DNA of 64,000 nucleotides from Bradyrhizobium diazoefficiens (GCF_018129965.1 NZ_JAFCKW010000007.1:186001-250000); one strand, 5' to 3'. Positions 54,593 through 63,258 are shown, numbered from the stretch's first letter. Notes: generated from the sequence alone by a model not told the origin. Translations and numbers: made by a program.

Positions 54593-54814
54593 TCAATCCG
54601 GTACTTTGGATTCCTTGCCGCATAGCTCGATGTATTGCGCACAGCGACAGGATGGCGCCCGGGCCGTGAGAAGGTTGCGGATCACGCCGCCGGGGACGCC
54701 GGGGTTTTCGCTCGAAATTGCCGCTACGCGCGCGTCGATGATGTCGTCGATCTCAGCACGCAATTCCTCGATCCTATCCTCAAGCCTCGCCGTGCGCTGC
54801 TGCTTCATTGCCAT
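54593..54814 (-). CDS. Small coiled-coil phage protein
   Basis: A 73-residue protein with a heptad-like helix (TARLEDRIEELRAEIDDIIDAR) and a C-terminal Cys pair (CRCAQYIELCG). Its start (ATG 54814 or 54808) lies inside the end of the previous gene, in another frame. No function is recognised. Confidence 0.5.
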   Translation of the reverse strand: MAMKQQRTARLEDRIEELRAEIDDIIDARVAAISSENPGVPGGVIRNLLTARAPSCRCAQYIELCGKESKVPD

Positions 54815-55268
54815 TGGTCTTTTCGTCCTTGTTTCGGGCTTCGAATGCCGCCATTGTCTGGCGGGCGGATGCGGCCTCATTCTGCGCACGTCGGAGCGCG
54901 CGCTCCCGCTGGGCTTCGTGCGACGCCAGATGAAGCTGGATGTCGTGCGGTAAGGCGGCAAAGCGCTGCTTGAACCGCGCCGGCCAGGACCGTGGCGGCT
55001 GGATATTCGCAATCGCGCTTATTGCACTTGCCGCCGCGCCGCCGAGGGTCGGGTCGGCAAGACCGAGCGCTGCATGCATCCGCGATATTTCCTGCACGGC
55101 TGGCCAAAGCCGGCTCATGCCGAGCGACGCACAGTCGGTGACAAAACGCGCCACAGATGCGGGTGTGGCCGGACAGGCTGTCACGCCGTTGAGCTCGCAC
55201 CATTTGACGAACATCGGCGCATCGCGCAGCCGTGCCTGCGCAAGCGCCGTGAGCAGTGGATGGGTCAT
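54780..55268 (-). CDS. Hypothetical phage protein with integrase SAM-like N-terminal fold
   Basis: A 162-residue protein. Residues about 18-70 (FVKWCELNGVTACPATPASV, then GLADPT) look like the core-binding SAM-like domain of tyrosine recombinases. The catalytic domain is absent, and a charged helical tail (about 110-162) follows instead. It may bind DNA or be an assembly protein. Its stop overlaps the next gene. Confidence 0.55.
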   Translation of the reverse strand: MTHPLLTALAQARLRDAPMFVKWCELNGVTACPATPASVARFVTDCASLGMSRLWPAVQEISRMHAALGLADPTLGGAAASAISAIANIQPPRSWPARFKQRFAALPHDIQLHLASHEAQRERALRRAQNEAASARQTMAAFEARNKDEKTNGNEAAAHGEA

Positions 55269-55531
55269 CGCTTTGCGTTGCGCAGCGCCTGGTGGAGGTC
55301 GCCCATACGCCGGCGCAAATCGACCAGCCGAACGCGCTTGCGCAGGCTATGAGCACTGGAATCGATATCGCCATCGAGTTCTGCGTCGAACCTCTCCAGT
55401 GCCGCCGCGCGCTTCTTCAAGCCATAGAGCGCGAAGTTCTCGGCGATCATCTCCGGAGACATCGGATCGCCATAGAGATTGCCGGTGATGGATTCGGCTC
55501 GTTCAATGAAATTTCTTTCGTTTTCGCTCAC
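55265..55531 (-). CDS. Hypothetical phage protein
   Basis: An 88-residue basic helical protein starting at GTG 55531 (MSENERNFIERAESITG). It has no recognised domain. Its stop overlaps the next gene by 4 bp, so it belongs to the same translational unit. Confidence 0.5.
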   Translation of the reverse strand: MSENERNFIERAESITGNLYGDPMSPEMIAENFALYGLKKRAAALERFDAELDGDIDSSAHSLRKRVRLVDLRRRMGDLHQALRNAKR

Positions 55532-55821
55532 TGCGTATTGTCCTGTCGTAGATTGACGTTGATCAGCTGATAGTAGCGGCGGATAAATCGAGGGGCGGAT
55601 GTCCCGGGATTGAAGGATCATAGGGGGCAGGCTTCGCCACTGCGGCCTGGTTGTCCCGCTGCCCGCAGCACCTCCATCAGTCGAGGAGAACGGACTTCAG
55701 CTCAATGGAAGCCATGATGAGTTTCTGCAGACACAAGCTCATCTTGTCCTGCCATCGACGAATGATCGAAAGAGGATTCGGCTAACAAACAAAGAAGATG
55801 ACAGCGCGCTGGAACGCCGAA

Positions 55822-56275
55822 CTATCTCAAGTCCGAAAATTGAAGATAGAGAAGCTCCAAAGGGCGATTTTGAATGAATTCGTTTCTTTTGCGCGCATGC
55901 CCTTCGTAGATGCGAAGGTAAAGCAATGGCTGGGTAAGGTCGACTGCAACACGCCTCTCGCCGCGTGAAGAAAAGCAAGAGGCAGCACTGCGGCTGCGAC
56001 CGCCATCAGCATGAACGACCACCTCATGTTGGCTCGAACGCTGAAGGGCAAACGTTTTCGTCAGATCTGCCTTGGGCAGGCTTACGCTGCAATATTCTCA
56101 TACCAGCACTCTCTCGTAGTTCCAGCCTCGTTGAGCGTACTGGCTTCACCGGCGGCAACTTCGTTGCCCCCAGCGTGTCGAAAGCGTAGGAAACGGTATA
56201 ATCACCGGCAAATACAACACCCGACGGAAGAACGCCTGTCATGACAAGCATCACGGACAAGATACGTCTCAGCAT
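55822..56275 (-). pseudogene. Frameshifted remnant of a small secreted protein gene
   Basis: The 5' part (from ATG 56275) encodes a signal peptide (LRRILSVMLVMTGVLPSGVV) followed by GDYTVSYAFDTLGA. The 3' part, in a different frame and ending at 55822, reads IYEGHARKRNEFIQNRPLEL and LLYLQFSDLR. I recall both ends as belonging to one small exported Bradyrhizobium protein family. The middle has lost the frame, so the gene is probably dead. It lies between two phage blocks and has no phage character. Confidence 0.45.
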
Positions 56276-56545
56276 GAGATGTCCTCTCGTACGCGCACAG
56301 CGTCTCATTCCGACGAAGATCTAAACAAGACACGATTACCGTCGCCCAGCCGTCTTCGCGCGCTAGGTCCCGACGGCTTACTTGATATAGCCGGGGCCTT
56401 CGCACTGGCTGTATCGCACTTGCAACCTTCCCCCGCCTTCATCATCAGCAAGAAGAGTCAGACGCCCTCCTGCTAACCACTGGGATACCGAGAAATTCAC
56501 TACGACCTGCCTTCGGCAAAAGATTGCACCATGTTCGAGCCGCAC

Positions 56546-57742
56546 TCAACGCCTGCCAGACTTCCGGGCTTGATAGAGCGCCACCGCGTCCCTGAGATCG
56601 CCGGAGCTCGAGAGCCGGGCACTGAGCGAACGCATATCCGATTGCTCGCTTTCGGATCGTGATGCGGCCATCCCCGGCCGCATCACCGGCGGGACTGATC
56701 TTGCGACGGCCGCATCCCTCGCCTTCATCATCAGGCGATATTTTCCGGCGTCGTACATCATCCGCTGGAAAGTTGCATTGCGCATCAACGGTTCGCTATC
56801 GAACAGGCGCCGCAGCTCCTCCGGTTGGATACCGCTGGCCTTGGCCGACGACATGATTTCGTGCGCGACGGCCTGCCTGACGTCTCGCGTCTCTTCCTTG
56901 AGCAGCGTTTCCAGCCGGGCGTCTTCTGCCTTTGCATAGTTCTGAAACTGGTGCCGCGAGGCTTCCGCCGTCCGCCGCGCCTCTTCGCTCTGCCGAATAC
57001 GCAATTGCTCGCTGCCCGCGACGATCGCCTGGATCCGTGCCAGCTTTGCGGGATCCTGTTGCGCGATTTGCGCAAGCGCTTCCGGAAGCCGCTCCGGCGG
57101 CAGCCCGGCCAATTCGGGGAATTGGCTGACAAAGCTCACTTGCGCAATCTGCATGGCGGCATCAAGCCCGTCGGCATAGCTCCGCCGCGCGCGTTCGACC
57201 TCACCTATCTTTTCCTCGAGCGCGAGACGCACCTGCGGGTGCGACATGAGTCGTGCGATATCGGGATCGAGCTCGGCAGATTGCTTCGTTTGATCCTTCG
57301 TGGCATTTGTCGGGCCTTCGGTGTCCTCGTTGCGCTCAGTGCCGGCTTCGGGTCGCTCGAAGCCGTAGAACTCCGGCGCCTCGGGATCGTTGGCAGCTGC
57401 TTCCGCGCGCAGGGCATCGATGCTTGCAGCAAGCGCCTCCGACGACTCGCTTTCGGCGACCTGCCTGTCACCGGCTGTGGCGCTCGCATAATCCCGCGCA
57501 GCGCGTGCGAGGGTGACAGACTCGTTCGCGGCGGCAGGCTTGCCTTCTGAATTTGTATATTGCCTGACAACGACTTCAGGCTGCGCGATGGCACGCCGGT
57601 CGGCGGCCTCGCGTAGCGAGGTACTATCGCTGTCGATCGACAGGGGGGCGTCCTCCCTGCCCGGGTCGGGCATTTCCGAATAGCCTGCATTTGCTAAATC
57701 GAAGGCTGCACCCGTCAGTTCTTTCTCGGCCTCGGTCGTCAT
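56546..57742 (-). CDS. Phage coiled-coil protein, possible scaffold
   Basis: A 398-residue hydrophilic protein. An acidic, Ala/Ser-rich N-terminal half precedes a long charged helical region (about 195-330, EEKIGEVERARRSYADGLD and similar) and a basic end. It has no signal peptide or membrane helix. The composition and place beside a possible ejection protein suit an internal scaffold or virion protein, but I recognise no domain. I chose ATG 57742 (MTTEAEKEL); it starts 2 bp after the preceding gene. Confidence 0.6.
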   Translation of the reverse strand: MTTEAEKELTGAAFDLANAGYSEMPDPGREDAPLSIDSDSTSLREAADRRAIAQPEVVVRQYTNSEGKPAAANESVTLARAARDYASATAGDRQVAESESSEALAASIDALRAEAAANDPEAPEFYGFERPEAGTERNEDTEGPTNATKDQTKQSAELDPDIARLMSHPQVRLALEEKIGEVERARRSYADGLDAAMQIAQVSFVSQFPELAGLPPERLPEALAQIAQQDPAKLARIQAIVAGSEQLRIRQSEEARRTAEASRHQFQNYAKAEDARLETLLKEETRDVRQAVAHEIMSSAKASGIQPEELRRLFDSEPLMRNATFQRMMYDAGKYRLMMKARDAAVARSVPPVMRPGMAASRSESEQSDMRSLSARLSSSGDLRDAVALYQARKSGRR

Positions 57743-57743
57743 G

Positions 57744-58607
57744 CTAGCCTCCCCATCTTCCCTTGAAGGGCGTAAGCAGGCTGTTGATCCCGCCGGCGAT
57801 CGTCGCAAATTGGTCAACTCCCGACTTCTCCTGCGTTCCCGTCGTCGTGCTGTTCCCCTGCGTCCCAAGCTGGGCGATCGGCACGCCGATCTGCGCGAGC
57901 AAGCTCAACGCCTGGACCGGAATGCCGCGCCGCTGCGCTTCCTCCGCCAGAGTGGCATTGGCCCCGTAGTTCTGTGCGTCGAGCGCCGACTGCGCGGCGG
58001 TGACACCCTGGCCACGATTGGCAAGATCGCTCTGCTGCATCTGGGTCAGCGTGTTCGCCGTAGTGTTGCCGGCGTTATACAACGCATTTGTCGCGGCAAG
58101 CTGGTTCGCAACATCCTGATTGTATTGCGCGGCGATCACCGGAGCCTCGGCCGCGGCGACACCTCGTCCATAGGCCATTTGGCTGGCCCCGCTGAAGTCG
58201 CGGCCCGCGGCGGCGAACTGCGAGTTGACGTCATTGCCGACATCCGACCGAATCTGCGCAAGCTGCGCGGCAAGCGCCGGATTGTTGCCGACCATGCTGC
58301 CTTTCGCATAGGGCGTCAGCCAGTTGCGGTAGGCAGCGAGGTTGTCCTGCACATTGGTGGCCTGCGCGGTGGCGCCGCCGCCACCCAGCAGCGATTGCGC
58401 ATAATCTGCGATCTGGCCCGCATAGGGATTGCCCGCCGCAGCGTTGGTCTTCAGCGTGTCGAGCGCCGAGCCTTCCGTCGACGTCAGGCCGGTGTTGTTG
58501 AGCCCGGTACCGATCTGACTCAACATCGTTTGCAGCGCCGGCTGAGCGGCAGCCCATGGCGCCGATTGCGATTGCACGGTCTGTGTGGAAGTTGATTGTC
58601 CGCCCAT
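57744..58607 (-). CDS. Phage virion protein, possible ejection/tail protein (MGGQS-TSTQT type)
   Basis: A 287-residue Ala/Gln/Asn-rich protein starting MGGQSTSTQTVQSQSAPWAA. Proteins with this N-terminus are common in prophages of Bradyrhizobium and relatives, and look like internal or DNA-ejection proteins of podovirus-like phages. Low complexity and lack of Cys are notable. Function is inferred from context only. Confidence 0.6.
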   Translation of the reverse strand: MGGQSTSTQTVQSQSAPWAAAQPALQTMLSQIGTGLNNTGLTSTEGSALDTLKTNAAAGNPYAGQIADYAQSLLGGGGATAQATNVQDNLAAYRNWLTPYAKGSMVGNNPALAAQLAQIRSDVGNDVNSQFAAAGRDFSGASQMAYGRGVAAAEAPVIAAQYNQDVANQLAATNALYNAGNTTANTLTQMQQSDLANRGQGVTAAQSALDAQNYGANATLAEEAQRRGIPVQALSLLAQIGVPIAQLGTQGNSTTTGTQEKSGVDQFATIAGGINSLLTPFKGRWGG

Positions 58608-58703
58608 GGACGAGTTTCCTTTGAATTTGAGTATTTGTGCGAGTCGGGACGAGCCCTCGAGCAGAAGCCAAGGCGGGGCCCGCGATGCAAAGATGTGAAA
58701 CTG

Positions 58704-59225
58704 TCAGTCGAACGGAAAAAAGATCGGCGGCTGGACGGCCCTGCCCGGCGAGGACTTATCTCCGGTCAAACGAAGCAGTTCGTCCGGTCGGAGTTGCCGC
58801 AACATATCCAGCTGCCGCGAATCGAATGGCAGCGGTTTCAAGCAGAGTTTCGGTTCGATCGGCTCCCACTCGTGCCGATCTACCAGATCCCGGACAGGAC
58901 CATCGATGTCGGCCGCCGGCGGAAGCCGCCTCGCGCTCCAGTCCGGGTCCGCGCGGCGACGTCCGAACAGCAGGTCAAGCAGGTCAGATGCGGCAGAAGC
59001 CTGCCTCTCGTCCGACCGCGGCCGCAACGGAGCCGGCATTTGCGGTGGGACACCGAACGTATCGGGAAAGTCTTGAGGCGGCGGCGGCGCCGACCAGGGA
59101 GGAGTTAGCGGCGGGACAATTCTCCAATGGTCGGGATCTGCCCACCATGGCAGCGGATTCGGCATCGCGCCTGCAATACCGAAATTGGGTATACGTCCGT
59201 TCGGATCTCTGAATGATCGTGTCAT
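58704..59225 (-). CDS. Proline-rich hypothetical phage protein
   Basis: A 173-residue protein from ATG 59225 (MTRSFRDPNGRIPNFGI). The first half is rich in Pro and Trp (PNPLPWWADPDHWRIVPPL). The end has a DELLRL helix and a PPIFFPFD tail. No domain is recognised. Confidence 0.5.
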   Translation of the reverse strand: MTRSFRDPNGRIPNFGIAGAMPNPLPWWADPDHWRIVPPLTPPWSAPPPPQDFPDTFGVPPQMPAPLRPRSDERQASAASDLLDLLFGRRRADPDWSARRLPPAADIDGPVRDLVDRHEWEPIEPKLCLKPLPFDSRQLDMLRQLRPDELLRLTGDKSSPGRAVQPPIFFPFD

Positions 59226-59334
59226 CTTTGCTCTCACGGTGAAACGTATCGTGCACGACCTGCCGATGGCCGTGCGGTGCAGACAATGCCTTGAAGACCT
59301 TCGCTGGCGCGGAAAGAGCTCAAAGGCTCGCATT

Positions 59335-59643
59335 TCATGGATCGTAGATCACGCGATAGGCCAGGCCCAAGCGCTTCGCGATCCCATCGACCTCTTCCTG
59401 ACTGTCGGGATAATGCTGATAGACGAGCTTGGTCTTGATCGCATTGCCGAGGTAGCGAGGATTCCAGGTCCACAGTACGGTGGGATACTGACCGGTCGAT
59501 CGGTAGAGGTTCATGAGTGTCCGTCTGATAAATCTGCTCTCCGGCGGGTCGGTAAAGGCGGGACCTGCAATCCTGTCCCGATAGAATTGGGTCCATCGAC
59601 GCGACGCCGCCGCCTCGTTAAAGGAGATCTGCGAGCACTTCAT
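59335..59643 (-). CDS. Hypothetical protein, probably the 3' remnant of a longer gene
   Basis: A 102-residue frame from ATG 59643. The same frame stays open and protein-like upstream to the TAG at 59782-59784, including YVPDEALVAWGVIKRLPDHD, but has no ATG there. That suggests the ORF is the tail of a larger gene whose 5' part was deleted. The C-terminus reads NAIKTKLVYQHYPDSQEEVD. No domain is recognised. Confidence 0.45.
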   Translation of the reverse strand: MKCSQISFNEAAASRRWTQFYRDRIAGPAFTDPPESRFIRRTLMNLYRSTGQYPTVLWTWNPRYLGNAIKTKLVYQHYPDSQEEVDGIAKRLGLAYRVIYDP

Positions 59644-59648
59644 CGACG

Positions 59649-59936
59649 TCAGGAACGGCCCTGCCTGGTCCTCGCCCTCGATGAAGCCGATGCAATCATG
59701 GTCGGGAAGTCGCTTGATGACTCCCCAGGCGACGAGGGCCTCGTCCGGGACGTAACGCGCGCGGCCGGCGTCGCGTCCTCGCTAAGCATGATGCCGGCGA
59801 GAACGCGGATGGCCGTCCTGGTGTGGCTGCGCGCGACGGATCTGATCTCGGTCAGGGTGCGCGCCCTGGGCGTCTTTTGTCGCGCGCGCGGGGGAGCCGG
59901 CTCCCTCACAAGCGCAATTTTCATCTCCTCGTTCAC
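59649..59936 (-). CDS. Terminase-small-subunit-like fragment
   Basis: A 95-residue frame from GTG 59936, which follows a GGAGGT ribosome site. Residues to about 58 include LTEIRSVARSHTRTAIRVLA and PAARV, a pattern I associate with small terminase-like DNA-binding proteins of rhizobial prophages. After PAARV the reading turns into Ser/Arg-rich sequence unlike the family, as if the frame or the gene had been broken there. Confidence 0.45.
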   Translation of the reverse strand: MNEEMKIALVREPAPPRARQKTPRARTLTEIRSVARSHTRTAIRVLAGIMLSEDATPAARVTSRTRPSSPGESSSDFPTMIASASSRARTRQGRS

Positions 59937-60004
59937 GCAAACACCTCCCACAGCACGATTGCAACCAGACCCGCGAGCGCGAGCGATATCAGACAGGCGG
60001 TCAT
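59933..60004 (-). CDS. 23-residue membrane peptide
   Basis: ATG 60004 follows GGGAGA and opens a 24-codon frame for a peptide that is almost all one hydrophobic helix (ACLISLALAGLVAIVLWEVF). Its TGA overlaps the GTG of the next gene (GTGA). The ribosome site and the overlap support translation. Confidence 0.4.
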   Translation of the reverse strand: MTACLISLALAGLVAIVLWEVFA

Positions 60005-60256
60005 CGTCTCTCCCACGACAAGAAAATGCGCGGCAGATCGCGCGGCGACGCGCGATCGTTTCGGGCGCGAACCCTATCTCCGTGTCTCCGGAGACCGCAG
60101 CGGCGCGAGCAGCGGGCTCGGCGCCGCGGGCCGGCACGTTCGCGCGTGCACGGCCAGCAATGGTACGGACGGCGGCGCGCCGATCGGCGCTCCCTAGACG
60201 CGTTTCAACGAGGCGTGGCCGCAATGCGCGCCCGCCGTCCGATCTCGAATGGACAT
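60005..60256. other. Region upstream of the remnant phage operon
   Basis: About 250 bp of very GC-rich sequence between the toxin-locus terminator and the 23-codon gene. It presumably carries the promoter of the minus-strand phage genes. I saw no supported gene or clear operator. Confidence 0.4.
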
Positions 60257-60288
60257 GAAAAAACCCGCGGCGGATGTTTCCGCGCGGG
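60257..60288 (-). terminator. Rho-independent terminator after the toxin/immunity locus
   Basis: CCCGCG at 60264-60269 pairs with CGCGGG at 60283-60288, and part of the loop can extend the stem. On the minus strand the stem is followed by a run of six U. It lies just past the Imm11 remnant and insulates the phage block from it. Confidence 0.7.
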
Positions 60289-60392
60289 CGTTACGAACTT
60301 TTCGATGATGCCATTATGCAGGTGTATTGCCCGACGTGTCAACGAACGACTTCTAAAAGATCGTCGGCATGCCTCATGGCGCGCACCATACC

Positions 60393-60720
60393 CTAGAAGA
60401 GCTTCAACACGTCTCTGAGGCAGATGCCCGCAAGACCGGCTTCCTTGCACGCACTCTTGAGAATGTCATCGTAGATGACCTTCATTTCCCGTGTGGGCCA
60501 TTCTGAAAGCGTGCGCACTTCCAACCAGTTCGTCCCTAAAGATCAGCCTGGCTCCGCCCGGGACCACCATCCTGTAATATTTCTTGCCGAAATTTCGGGA
60601 TCTCGGATCATCACAGATGCCAACGTCCAAGCGTGACTGCGTTTCGTCCAACGCATCCAGAACACGGACGACATCACAGAGCCAGTAGCCCGGACCCTCA
60701 AGCGCAACGCGCCGTAAGCG
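60393..60720 (-). pseudogene. Truncated, frameshifted Imm11 (DUF1629) immunity gene
   Basis: Directly after the nuclease stop codon, in the same frame, translation gives RLRRVALEGPGYWLCDVVRV, then LDALDETQSRLDVGI and later LIFRDELVGSAHAFRM, ending at a TGA (60466-60468). This aligns with AYWLCDIVRLLDVVDEERS and VIGSAHIFRP of the intact Imm11 protein at 62575. The missing C-terminus (ILKSACKEAGLAGICLRDVL) continues in another frame to a TAG at 60393-60395. The 5' half is absent. It is a dead paralogue. Confidence 0.7.
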
Positions 60721-60723
60721 GTT

Positions 60724-62283
60724 TCAGTCCGGGCGAAGGAATGGACGTATCCAGCGCGAGAACCATTCGTCAGCATGGATGCCGGGATGTGGGTCGAAGA
60801 TCGACGGGGGGATGAAATAGCTTGGCTCATCCGCTAGCATGCCGAGGGGTTTGCTCGCCTGCTGTGTTCCCCAATCTCCGTTCGAGGTACGCCAACTGCC
60901 ATACCGATCGTTGAATTCCGTGGAAGGCAGATATGGAATCGGCGCACTTCCGATCGTGAAGGCACTGCCCGAGCTCGATTCGTTCACTCGTGAAAGGCGT
61001 CGAACATCATCGAGGACGGCGGCTTGTGCGGCAGGATCAGAAGGCGTTTCTGGCCGGCTTGAAGCTGGCGTAGTCCCGGTTGGCGTATCCATCCAGTTTC
61101 CGAAACGGTCTGCAAATGTGCCGGCGCGCATCGCGCCCTGATCACTTACTGCTTGTCCAACGGCGGGGTCAAACGCCCTTGCAGCGGATGCTCCATTATC
61201 TGTTGTGCCGGTCGGATCCGCGCGAGCGGCAGAGCTCGCCGCAGCTCCGGCGAGACCGAGAGCGACCGCGATTGGTGCCCACGCCGGCAATAGGGGAAGC
61301 AACACGGGAGCTGCGGTCGCGGCCCCGAACATTGCCAATCCGCGCAAAATAGCAGGACCATCGGCCGGGTCGTGGGGCATGTTGTAAGGGTTCGGCCCCA
61401 TCAACGGCGAACCATCAGAGCTCCTGAGCAGATTACCTGTCTCGGAATGGAATTGCAGCATCTGAGGTAGGGGCGGCATGGCGGCGCTAGGAGGTAATTG
61501 ACCGAGCCCTTGCAAAGCCGGATTGAAAACTGGAAATCCCGGCACCCCATCAATGAGGGGCGGATTGCTCGGCGTAAATCCTTCCGGATGACCTAGCACC
61601 TCGACAGGGGGTGGAAGGAAGCCCGGTAAGCGGGTATCGACGAAGGGAGGAGCAAGCCCGGGCAGAGCAGGAACTGGGGATGCGGCCTCAAACTGCAGCG
61701 AAATCGGAGTGCCCTTTGGAAATCGCCGCAGGATATCAGTTCTCTCTTCCAAGCCGAGACGGCTGGTTGGAGAGAGAAGTGGCCAATACTCGGCTGCATC
61801 CGCGCGACCAGCGTCGTACAGTTGGTCGACTGTCTCCTGCATCTGGCGGATTTGCACCTCATTGTCGGTAGCATATCTTCTCCAGTTATTGAACCATTTC
61901 CTGGTCGCTTCATTTGCCTCTTCAGTCGTCATTCCTTCGGGGGTATTGGCGAACAGATGACCATTCGCTTGCGCGTACTTAGCAGCTGCTAAGAGCACAT
62001 TTAGGTCGGCAACGACGTCGTCCAGCGCACGCTCATCGCCTGCGAGAGTCGCATCGTGTCTTAAAGACGTGTGGACGTCGTCAAGATACTTGCGAAATCC
62101 TTCGTAGTACTCTCCGAGATGTCCCCCAGTGTGTGGGCTCGAACTAATCTCGGCTGCGAGCCCCTGCGTGGACGGCAAAGCCATGCGGTTTCCAATCGCA
62201 TCATGATTGAACCGGTTCGCCAGGAAATAAATGACCGGGTGGCTTGCGAACTTCTGCGGCAAAATATGGTGGATATAAAACAT
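60724..62283 (-). CDS. AHH-domain (HNH/Endo VII superfamily) nuclease toxin
   Basis: A 519-residue protein from ATG 62283, preceded by AGAAGG; the frame is open to 62442. Residues 5-60 carry the AHH nuclease pattern: H5-H6, P9, N32, L36-P37, H51-T-G-G-H55 and Y59-Y60. A Pro-rich region (about 200-275) and a hydrophobic stretch (about 313-353) follow, then F-x-D-R-x-G-x-W repeats near 385 and 455. AHH domains are effector nucleases of bacterial polymorphic toxins, where the nuclease usually sits at the C-terminus; here it is N-terminal. An Imm11 gene lies just upstream. No delivery domain is recognised. Confidence 0.75.
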   Translation of the reverse strand: MFYIHHILPQKFASHPVIYFLANRFNHDAIGNRMALPSTQGLAAEISSSPHTGGHLGEYYEGFRKYLDDVHTSLRHDATLAGDERALDDVVADLNVLLAAAKYAQANGHLFANTPEGMTTEEANEATRKWFNNWRRYATDNEVQIRQMQETVDQLYDAGRADAAEYWPLLSPTSRLGLEERTDILRRFPKGTPISLQFEAASPVPALPGLAPPFVDTRLPGFLPPPVEVLGHPEGFTPSNPPLIDGVPGFPVFNPALQGLGQLPPSAAMPPLPQMLQFHSETGNLLRSSDGSPLMGPNPYNMPHDPADGPAILRGLAMFGAATAAPVLLPLLPAWAPIAVALGLAGAAASSAARADPTGTTDNGASAARAFDPAVGQAVSDQGAMRAGTFADRFGNWMDTPTGTTPASSRPETPSDPAAQAAVLDDVRRLSRVNESSSGSAFTIGSAPIPYLPSTEFNDRYGSWRTSNGDWGTQQASKPLGMLADEPSYFIPPSIFDPHPGIHADEWFSRWIRPFLRPD

Positions 62284-62574
62284 GCAATAGCCGCCTTCTG
62301 GCGCGCGCCGACGTCCGAGCTGCTCGCAGCCGGTTTTGCTAATCCGAAATGTCTGTTGGAGGACTAGCCGCCATGGGAGCAGGCTAGTGTGTGCGCGCTG
62401 CAATGCAGCCGCGTTGAACAGGCATCGTCCGACGGCAGGCAAACGCCTTCAAGATCAGTGCCCTCGACCGGCGTGGCGACGCCGCCGACTGGCACATCTG
62501 AAAATTAATCGGGACAGTCCGCTTTATTGCTGTCGTCTTGAAATAGCGCGAAGGCGCGCTACTTTCTCAAGAGC
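62284..62574. other. Gap between immunity and nuclease genes
   Basis: About 290 bp. The nuclease frame stays open through 62442 without a good start signal, so part may be decayed N-terminal coding sequence or simply the nuclease promoter region. Nothing else was recognised. Confidence 0.4.
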
Positions 62575-63258
62575 CTACAGGTGGCCGACACCGGCAATAT
62601 CTTCTGTCGTCTCGACAGAAATTTGCATGAACGAGGATTTACGTGAGGTTTCTGCGAAACGAAAACCTCTCAGACCCGCGGCTGTACAGGCATTCCTCAT
62701 TTCTTGGCTGCAAAAGATTCTGGATTCCAGAAAGCGTGGCCGGAAAATATGTGCCGAGCCGATGACCTCCGCTCTAAAAACAGCGTGGCAGATATTATTC
62801 ATCAAATTGTATCTCCTGAACTTTGTCCCTGGCTCCAGGATTTCGATGTTCGACCTTTCTTCGTCGACGACATCGAGCAAACGAACGATGTCACAAAGCC
62901 AATAAGCGGGTGCAGCGTCTCCACTTAGCGACCGCGTCTCACATCTCACGAATTGCACACCTTCACTATCCAAGGTTTCCAGAACGCTCTTCATTCGAGC
63001 GGATACGAGCAAAAAGTCGAGAAAGGGTTCCCAGTCGACCGGTGCCCTTCCGAGAGATTTGTCGATAAGCAACCGTGGCGATTCGGCGAGCACAGGGATG
63101 CCCCGTTGGCCCGGCGGAGAGCGCAACAAGGGGCCGGCACCAAGGGCTGCAATGTTCTCCATTCGCAAACCGGGTGGCGTCCTAATTCTGTAATCCGGTC
63201 CGACATGATAGAGTTTTGGTACCTTTGGCTTTCGCCGCTGCGTACGGGACGTAATCAT
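62575..63258 (-). CDS. Imm11 (DUF1629) family immunity protein
   Basis: A 227-residue protein (236 if GTG 63285 is used, which immediately follows the previous gene's TGA). The core FLLVSARMKSVLETLDSEGV, AYWLCDIVRLLDVVD and FRAEVIGSAHIFRP is the DUF1629/Imm11 pattern, the immunity family found next to polymorphic toxin nucleases. It is likely the cognate antidote of the AHH nuclease encoded downstream. There is no signal peptide, so it acts in the cytoplasm, where an injected nuclease would work. Confidence 0.8.
   Translation of the reverse strand: MITSRTQRRKPKVPKLYHVGPDYRIRTPPGLRMENIAALGAGPLLRSPPGQRGIPVLAESPRLLIDKSLGRAPVDWEPFLDFLLVSARMKSVLETLDSEGVQFVRCETRSLSGDAAPAYWLCDIVRLLDVVDEERSNIEILEPGTKFRRYNLMNNICHAVFRAEVIGSAHIFRPRFLESRIFCSQEMRNACTAAGLRGFRFAETSRKSSFMQISVETTEDIAGVGHL

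Noticed and set aside
50410..60004. A tailocin or gene transfer agent
   Set aside because: No tail sheath, tube, tape-measure, portal or capsid genes are visible, so an active particle is not supported by this window alone.
60205..60450. An 81-codon minus-strand frame across the terminator
   Set aside because: It runs through a strong stem-loop and overlaps the Imm11 remnant out of frame; composition is random-like.
60466..60651. A separate 61-residue gene after the nuclease
   Set aside because: Its sequence is an internal slice of the Imm11 remnant, continuous with the frame upstream, and it has no start signal of its own.
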